DNA of 64,000 bases, taken from Pseudomonadota bacterium. GTDB lineage: Bacteria; Pseudomonadota; Gammaproteobacteria; Burkholderiales; Thiobacillaceae. Where the stretch lies: assembly GCA_021848725.1 (NCBI GenBank), contig JAJZTS010000003.1:36308-100307 (forward strand), written 5' to 3'. The notes beneath the pieces were generated by a model. The model was given only the letters and a program-made list of their open reading frames with translations, was not told the origin of the DNA and ran no database searches. This document shows positions 57,059-64,000 of the stretch, piece after piece. How positions within the stretch are numbered: position 1 is the stretch's first letter; the number at the start of each line of letters is the position of its first letter. A program made the translations under genes and the position numbers.

Positions 57059-57436
57059 GACATCTCCTTACTAGCCTCAAGTTCAAGGCTCTTTGGTGTC
57101 TACAGAAGTCGGGGCGATTCAAAAAGCCCCAATAAGAAGATGGCAGACAAAATGAAATAACGGGTTTTGGATGGTGTTGCCGAACAAATGGTTGAACCCA
57201 ACAGGCGTTGTTGAGCAATACGAGCAAAGAAAAGCCTCATGAAAGCCTCCCACAGCTTGTCGTTTTATATGAGCGTGCCGGCATGCTAACAACCAAACCG
57301 GCCTAGGCGATATAGACCATAAGACATAAGCCATTCGATATAGATGGCTATCTCCCCATGTTCTGTCCCCTGTCAACCCCGCCCGACCGCTCGACCATCG
57401 AGTAAAATCCGTTTTTTCTCCATCGCCGGATCAGTC
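57059..57436. other. Intergenic stretch before purL
   Basis: This holds the rest of the IS remnant (to about 57105), then AT-richer DNA with no supported gene. Open frames here are short and lack binding sites. The purL promoter should lie here; I see no clear hexamer pair. Confidence 0.5.
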
Positions 57437-60400
57437 ATGGCTGAGGTTCTGTTTCTGCGGGGCGGTTCTGCCCTGTCTTCCTTTCGTATCGACAAGCTGA
57501 TGGCGCGGCTGCGGCCCTTGGGTTGCGCGCAGGTCGAGGCCGAGTTTCGCTATTTCATCGAATTGAAGGACGCGCTGGCCGAGGCCGATCTGGCGTTTCT
57601 GGCCGAGCTGTTGGAGGCCGAGGCCTATCAGCCGCAGGCGGCCGCTATTCTGGTGACCCCGCGGCTGGGCACGGTGTCGCCGTGGTCGTCCAAGGCGACC
57701 GACATCGCGCGCAATTGCGGCTTGCAGGCGGTGGCCCGCATCGAGCGCGGTATTGCCTATCGTTTGAGCGGTATCGATACGGCCCAGGCCCTGCCGCACC
57801 TGCACGACCGCATGACCGAGAGCGTGTTGTTCGACGAGCGCGAGGCGGCGCAGTTGTTCTCGCATGTGGCGCCGCGGCCCTTGGCCAGCGTCGACCTCTT
57901 GGCCGGCGGCAAGGCGGCGCTGGAGCGGGCCAACGCCGAGTGGGGCTTGGCGCTGTCGCCGGACGAGATCGATTACTTGGTGGAGAACTTCAGCCGCGCC
58001 GGGCGCAACCCGACCGACGTCGAGTTGATGATGTTCGCCCAGGCCAACTCCGAGCATTGCCGGCACAAGATTTTCAACGCCTCTTGGGTGATTGACGGCC
58101 AGCCGCAGGGCGAGTCACTGTTCGGCATGGTGCGCCACACCCATGCGGTGCGGCCGCAAGGCACGCTGTCGGCCTATTCCGACAATGCCTCGGTGATCGC
58201 CGGCGCGACCATCGGCCGTTTCTATCCCGATGCCGACGGGGCCTACCGCTTCCACGAAGAGCCGACCCATATCCTGATGAAGGTGGAGACCCACAACCAC
58301 CCGACTGCGATCTCGCCCTTTGCCGGCGCGGCCACCGGCTCGGGCGGCGAGATTCGCGACGAGGGCGCGACCGGCACCGGCTCCAAGCCCAAGGCCGGCT
58401 TGTGTGGCTTCACCGTGTCCAACCTGAAGCTGCCCGGCTATGAGCAGCCGTGGGAGATGGAATTCGGCAAGCCGGGCCGCATCGTGACGCCCTTGCAGAT
58501 CATGATCGAAGGCCCGATCGGCGCCGCCGCCTTCAACAACGAATTCGGTCGGCCCAACCTGGCCGGCTATTTCCGCACCTTTGAACAGCAGACGCCGGAC
58601 GGCCAAGTGCGCGGCTACCACAAGCCGATCATGCTGGCCGGCGGCGTCGGCAACATCCGCGAGGACCATATCCACAAGCAGACCTTCGCGGCCGGCACGC
58701 TGTTGATCCAGTTGGGCGGCCCCGGCCTCTTGATCGGCATGGGCGGCGGCGCGGCGTCGAGCATGGGCGTGGGCGCCAACGTCGAGGCGCTGGACTTCGA
58801 TTCGGTGCAGCGCGGCAACCCGGAGATTCAGCGCCGGGCGCAGGAGGTGATCGACCGCTGCTGGCAGATGGGCGCGGATAACCCGATCCTGTCGGTGCAC
58901 GACGTCGGTGCCGGCGGCCTGTCCAACGCGATGCCGGAACTGGCGCACGGCGCTGGCCTCGGCGCCAAGTTCGAACTGCGCGAGGTGCCGAGCGAAGAGC
59001 CGGGCATGGCACCGAAGGAGATCTGGTGCAACGAGTCGCAGGAACGCTACGTCCTGGCGATCGCGCCCAAGGACCTGGACCGTTTCCACGCCTTGTGTGA
59101 GCGCGAGCGCTGCCCGTACGCCGTGGTCGGCGTCGCCACCGACGACGGCCAACTGACCGTGACCGACCGCCATTTCGGCAACACGCCGGTCGACATGCCG
59201 ATGGACGTGCTGCTGGGCAAGCCGCCGCGCATGACGCGCGATGTCACCCATGTGCAGCCGACCTTGAAGCCGTTCGATGCCAGCGGCATCGAACTGAAAG
59301 ACGCGGCCTATCGCGTGCTGCGCCACCCCACCGTGGCGAGCAAGAATTTCCTCATTACCATCGGCGACCGCACCGTCGGCGGCTTCACCGCGCGCGACCA
59401 GTTCGTCGGCCCCTGGCAGGTGCCGGTGGCCGATGTCGCGGTGACGACCATGGGCTACGACACCGATCTGGGCGAGGCCATGGCCATGGGCGAGCGCACG
59501 CCGCTGGCCCTGATCGACCCGGCCGCCTCGGGCCGCATGGCGGTGGCCGAGTCGGTGCTCAATCTGGCCGCCGCCGTGGTGAACGACATCTCCGACATCC
59601 GCCTGTCGGCCAACTGGATGGCGGCGGCCGGCCACCCGGGCGAGGACGCCGCGCTGTTCGATACGGTCAAGGCGGTGGCGAAGGAGCTGTGCCCGGCGCT
59701 CGGCATCAGCATCCCGGTCGGCAAGGACTCGATGTCCATGCGCACCATGTGGGAGGAGGGCGGCGAGAAGAAGGCCGTGGTCTCGCCCTTGTCGCTGATC
59801 GTCACGGCCTTCGCGCCGGTGACCGACGCCCGCCGCACCCTGACCCCGCAATTGCGCCGCGACCTGGGCGACACCGAGCTGATCCTGATCGATCTCGGCG
59901 CTGGTAAGAACCGCCTTGGCGCCAGCGTCTTGGCCGAGACTTACAACGCGCTGGGCGACCGTTGCCCGGACCTGGACGATGCCGCGCGGCTGAAGGCCTG
60001 TTTCGGCCTGATCCAACGATTGAACAACGAGGGCAAGCTGATCGCCTATCACGACCGCTCGGACGGCGGCCTGTTCGCCGCGCTGTGCGAGATGGCCTTC
60101 GCCGGCCATGTCGGCGTCGATCTCGAATTGGCCGCGGGCGATGTCTTCGCTGCCTTGTTCAGCGAGGAGCTGGGCGCGGTGCTGCAAGTGCGCCGGGCTG
60201 ACAGCGCCGCGCTGCTCGCCGCCGCCGAGGCGGCCGGGCTGGCGGCCCGCGTGGTCGGCGGCTTGAACGACGCGGATCGCGTGCGCGTGGTGCAGGCGGG
60301 CAAGACCCTGCTCGACGAGGCACGCACCGACCTGATCGTCGCCTGGTCCGAGGCCAGCTATCGCATCCAGGCCTTGCGCGACAACCCGGATTGCGCGCGC

Positions 60401-61267
60401 CAGGAGTTCGCCGCCTTGAAGGATGCGGCCGACCCCGGCCTGTCGGTCCGGCTGGGCTTCGATCTGAACGAGGATGTCGCTGCGCCTTATGTGAAGCAGG
60501 CCACCGCCCAGCCCAGGATGGCGGTGCTGCGCGAGCAGGGCGTGAACGGCCAGGTCGAGATGGCCGCGGCCTTCGCCAAGGCCGGCTTCGATGCGGTCGA
60601 CGTGCACATGAGCGATATCCTGTCCGGTCGCGTCTCGCTCAAGGACTTCAAGGGCCTGGTCGCCTGCGGCGGCTTCAGCTATGGCGACGTGCTCGGCGCC
60701 GGCGGCGGCTGGGCGGCGTCGATCCTGCACAATGCCCGTGCCCGCGACGAGTTCGAGGGGTTCTTCCAGCGCAGCGATACCTTCGCGCTCGGCGTTTGCA
60801 ACGGCTGCCAGATGATGAGCCGCTTGAAGGCCATCATCCCCGGTGCCGAGGCCTGGCCGCGGTTCGAGCGCAACCTGTCGGAGCAGTTCGAGGCCCGTTT
60901 CGTGATGGTCGAGGTGCCGGAATCGCCGTCGATCCTGTTGGCCGGCATGGCCGGCAGCCGCATGCCCATCGTGGTGGCACACGGCGAGGGCCGGGCGGTG
61001 TTCGCTGCCGGCGCGCAGGAGCGCGCGCTGACCGCGCTACGCTATGTCGACCATGACGGCCGTGCGACCGAGGCCTATCCGTTCAACCCGAACGGCTCGC
61101 CGGCCGGCATCGCCGGTCTGACCACGGCGGACGGCCGGTTCACGGTGATGATGCCGCACCCGGAGCGGGTGCAGCGCGCGGTGCAACACTCCTGGCGGCC
61201 GGACGGCTGGCGCGAGGATGGGCCGTGGCTGCGGCTGTTCAGGAATGCGCGGGTCTGGGTGGGTTGA
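57437..61267 (+). CDS. purL: Phosphoribosylformylglycinamidine synthase
   Basis: This protein of 1276 residues is the large single-chain PurL of Gram-negative bacteria. It starts at ATG 57437 ([20 protein letters not shown]). It has the N-terminal PurS-like region and [15 protein letters not shown]. Two AIRS-type halves follow, with [19 protein letters not shown], and a C-terminal glutaminase with [11 protein letters not shown] (nucleophile Cys) and [12 protein letters not shown]. It makes FGAM from FGAR, glutamine and ATP in purine synthesis, downstream of the PurT step. Confidence 0.98.
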   Translation: MAEVLFLRGGSALSSFRIDKLMARLRPLGCAQVEAEFRYFIELKDALAEADLAFLAELLEAEAYQPQAAAILVTPRLGTVSPWSSKATDIARNCGLQAVARIERGIAYRLSGIDTAQALPHLHDRMTESVLFDEREAAQLFSHVAPRPLASVDLLAGGKAALERANAEWGLALSPDEIDYLVENFSRAGRNPTDVELMMFAQANSEHCRHKIFNASWVIDGQPQGESLFGMVRHTHAVRPQGTLSAYSDNASVIAGATIGRFYPDADGAYRFHEEPTHILMKVETHNHPTAISPFAGAATGSGGEIRDEGATGTGSKPKAGLCGFTVSNLKLPGYEQPWEMEFGKPGRIVTPLQIMIEGPIGAAAFNNEFGRPNLAGYFRTFEQQTPDGQVRGYHKPIMLAGGVGNIREDHIHKQTFAAGTLLIQLGGPGLLIGMGGGAASSMGVGANVEALDFDSVQRGNPEIQRRAQEVIDRCWQMGADNPILSVHDVGAGGLSNAMPELAHGAGLGAKFELREVPSEEPGMAPKEIWCNESQERYVLAIAPKDLDRFHALCERERCPYAVVGVATDDGQLTVTDRHFGNTPVDMPMDVLLGKPPRMTRDVTHVQPTLKPFDASGIELKDAAYRVLRHPTVASKNFLITIGDRTVGGFTARDQFVGPWQVPVADVAVTTMGYDTDLGEAMAMGERTPLALIDPAASGRMAVAESVLNLAAAVVNDISDIRLSANWMAAAGHPGEDAALFDTVKAVAKELCPALGISIPVGKDSMSMRTMWEEGGEKKAVVSPLSLIVTAFAPVTDARRTLTPQLRRDLGDTELILIDLGAGKNRLGASVLAETYNALGDRCPDLDDAARLKACFGLIQRLNNEGKLIAYHDRSDGGLFAALCEMAFAGHVGVDLELAAGDVFAALFSEELGAVLQVRRADSAALLAAAEAAGLAARVVGGLNDADRVRVVQAGKTLLDEARTDLIVAWSEASYRIQALRDNPDCARQEFAALKDAADPGLSVRLGFDLNEDVAAPYVKQATAQPRMAVLREQGVNGQVEMAAAFAKAGFDAVDVHMSDILSGRVSLKDFKGLVACGGFSYGDVLGAGGGWAASILHNARARDEFEGFFQRSDTFALGVCNGCQMMSRLKAIIPGAEAWPRFERNLSEQFEARFVMVEVPESPSILLAGMAGSRMPIVVAHGEGRAVFAAGAQERALTALRYVDHDGRATEAYPFNPNGSPAGIAGLTTADGRFTVMMPHPERVQRAVQHSWRPDGWREDGPWLRLFRNARVWVG

Positions 61268-61300
61268 GCCGGTTCTCATAAGGAAGCAGACCGCTTCATT

Positions 61301-61367
61301 CGTCATCCCCGCGTAGGCGGGGATCCAGTATTTGATTCGACTGGGCTCCCGCTTGCGCGGGCACGAC
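61301..61367. repeat. Dispersed double-hairpin repeat, second copy type
   Basis: ATCCCCGC-GTAG-GCGGGGAT (61305-61324) is followed by CCCGC-TTGC-GCGGG (about 61348-61361), again framed by CGTC and GACG. It lies between convergent purL and the HD-GYP gene and may also end both transcripts. It has the same design as 54355-54423. Confidence 0.8.
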
Positions 61368-61393
61368 GCTATTGAAGTGCTTCCGGACCTGTT

Positions 61394-63022
<1,629 letters not shown>

Positions 63023-63141
63023 TGTCGTAGAACCTCCAGAGGCCCCTTAGGGGCGTTTCCCACCAAATTAGGCGTTTATATTAAACGGCGTGCCGGGGCG
63101 AACATGGTAAAATCGGCCCTTTTTTATTGGCCATTTTCCCC

Positions 63142-64000
63142 ATGTCTCGCGCTCTTCGCAACATCGCCATCATCGCTCACGTCGACCATGGCAAGACCAC
63201 CCTGGTGGACAAGCTCCTGCAACAGTCCGGCACCTTCGCCGCGCACCAGCAGGTTTCCGAACGGGTGATGGACTCCAACGACCTGGAAAAGGAGCGGGGC
63301 ATCACCATCCTGGCCAAGAACACGGCCATCGACTACGACGGCACCCGGATCAACATCGTCGATACCCCCGGCCACGCCGATTTCGGCGGCGAGGTGGAGC
63401 GGGTGCTGGGCATGGTCGACGGCGTGGTGCTGCTGGTCGATGCGGTCGAAGGCCCGATGCCGCAGACCCGTTTCGTGACCAAGAAGGCGCTGGCGCTCGG
63501 CCTGCGCCCCATTGTGGTGATCAACAAGGTCGACCGCCCCGGTGGCCGGCCGGACTGGGTGGTCGACCAGACCTTCGACCTGTTCGACAAGCTCGGCGCC
63601 ACCGACGAACAGCTCGATTTCCCGATCATCTATGCCTCCGGCCTGAACGGCTGGGCTTGCCACGACCTCAAGGATGCCCCCTCGCACGGCGGCACCGCGT
63701 CCGACATGAAGGCGTTGTTCGAGACCGTGCTCAGCCACGTGCCGACCCCGCCCGGCGATCCCAATGCGCCGCTGCAGCTGCAGATCGCCGCGCTGGATTA
63801 TTCGACCTATACCGGCCGCCTCGGCGTCGGCCGCGTGCTCAACGGCCGGATCAAGCCCGGCCAGCAGGTCGCAGTGATGAACCACGAGGAGCAGGTGGCC
63901 ACCGGCAAGATCAACCAGGTGCTCGGCTTCAAGGGCCTGGAGCGGGTCCCGGTCGACGAGGCCGAGGCCGGCGACATCATCATCATCTCCGGCCTGGAAG
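63142..64000 (+). CDS. typA: GTP-binding protein TypA/BipA, N-terminal part (cut by window edge)
   Basis: The ATG at 63142 opens [20 protein letters not shown], the P-loop of translational GTPases. It continues with [32 protein letters not shown] and [16 protein letters not shown] (G2-G4). The domain II start ([20 protein letters not shown]) is reached before the edge. TypA binds ribosomes under stress. An extended -10 TGGTAAAAT lies about 30 bases upstream (63106-63113). Confidence 0.97.
   Translation, partial: MSRALRNIAIIAHVDHGKTTLVDKLLQQSGTFAAHQQVSERVMDSNDLEKERGITILAKNTAIDYDGTRINIVDTPGHADFGGEVERVLGMVDGVVLLVDAVEGPMPQTRFVTKKALALGLRPIVVINKVDRPGGRPDWVVDQTFDLFDKLGATDEQLDFPIIYASGLNGWACHDLKDAPSHGGTASDMKALFETVLSHVPTPPGDPNAPLQLQIAALDYSTYTGRLGVGRVLNGRIKPGQQVAVMNHEEQVATGKINQVLGFKGLERVPVDEAEAGDIIIISGLE

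Noticed and set aside
57119..57376. 85-codon minus-strand frame before purL
   Set aside because: No binding site, no family, and it overlaps the likely purL promoter.
58115..60982. 955-codon minus-strand frame opposite purL
   Set aside because: Shadow frame, His/Ala/Gly/Arg-rich with no domain; purL is certain.

Overview
The window is chromosomal DNA of a GC-rich Gram-negative bacterium, most likely a betaproteobacterium of the sulfur-oxidising/denitrifying type. The evidence is the gene order pyrG-kdsA-eno-ftsB-zipA-ligA-galU, periplasmic nitrate reductase genes, a periplasmic tandem rhodanese, and polyphosphate genes. Genus is inference. Both window ends cut genes: a histidine kinase on the left and typA on the right.

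Positions 852-15730 are an integrated mobile element of about 14.9 kb inside the 3' end of a tRNA-Thr gene. A 48-bp direct repeat (804-851 and 15683-15730) marks its ends, and a tyrosine integrase sits at the right end. It encodes a primase-type replication protein, an AlpA-like regulator, a probable MOBC-type (Replic_Relax) relaxase, a ribbon-helix-helix protein, a trbJ-trbK-slot-trbL (VirB5/VirB6) block, several tiny membrane or Cys-rich proteins, a PilV-like pilus-tip adhesin, a HigBA toxin-antitoxin pair, an autoregulated-looking operon for a secreted protein, and three overlapping micro-genes. No coupling protein, VirB4/VirB11 ATPase or VirB8/9/10 core is present. It therefore looks like a mobilisable, satellite-like element that supplies the tip and inner-membrane pore parts of a conjugation machine and borrows the rest. 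Two GC-rich stretches built of nested inverted repeats flank the trb block. This element is the most likely place for an undescribed system.

15737-39260 is mostly chromosomal housekeeping and accessory genes: tRNA-Ser, a TehA/SLAC1 channel with a truncated haemoglobin, a TrpD2-like phosphoribosyltransferase overlapping a Rieske protein, an SDR enzyme, rhodanese, a chemoreceptor, purT, two neighbouring exported repeat proteins sharing a C-terminal module, trhP/yegQ, a soluble zinc-binding-type chemoreceptor, a fused SpmAB protein, and a polyphosphate cluster (ppx, ppk1, CYTH-CHAD).

39258-46786 is a nitrate respiration region: a Crp/Fnr (DNR-like) regulator divergent from napDAGHB, with an FNR-type box and -10 upstream of napD, followed by a short ModE-like regulator, a DUF302 protein and a CrcB/FluC fluoride channel.

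46866-64000 holds the conserved pyrG-kdsA-eno-ftsB-zipA-ligA-galU run, nnrD, a response regulator, an IS3-type remnant, purL, an HD-GYP/GAF protein and the start of typA. Two dispersed hairpin repeats lie between genes here.
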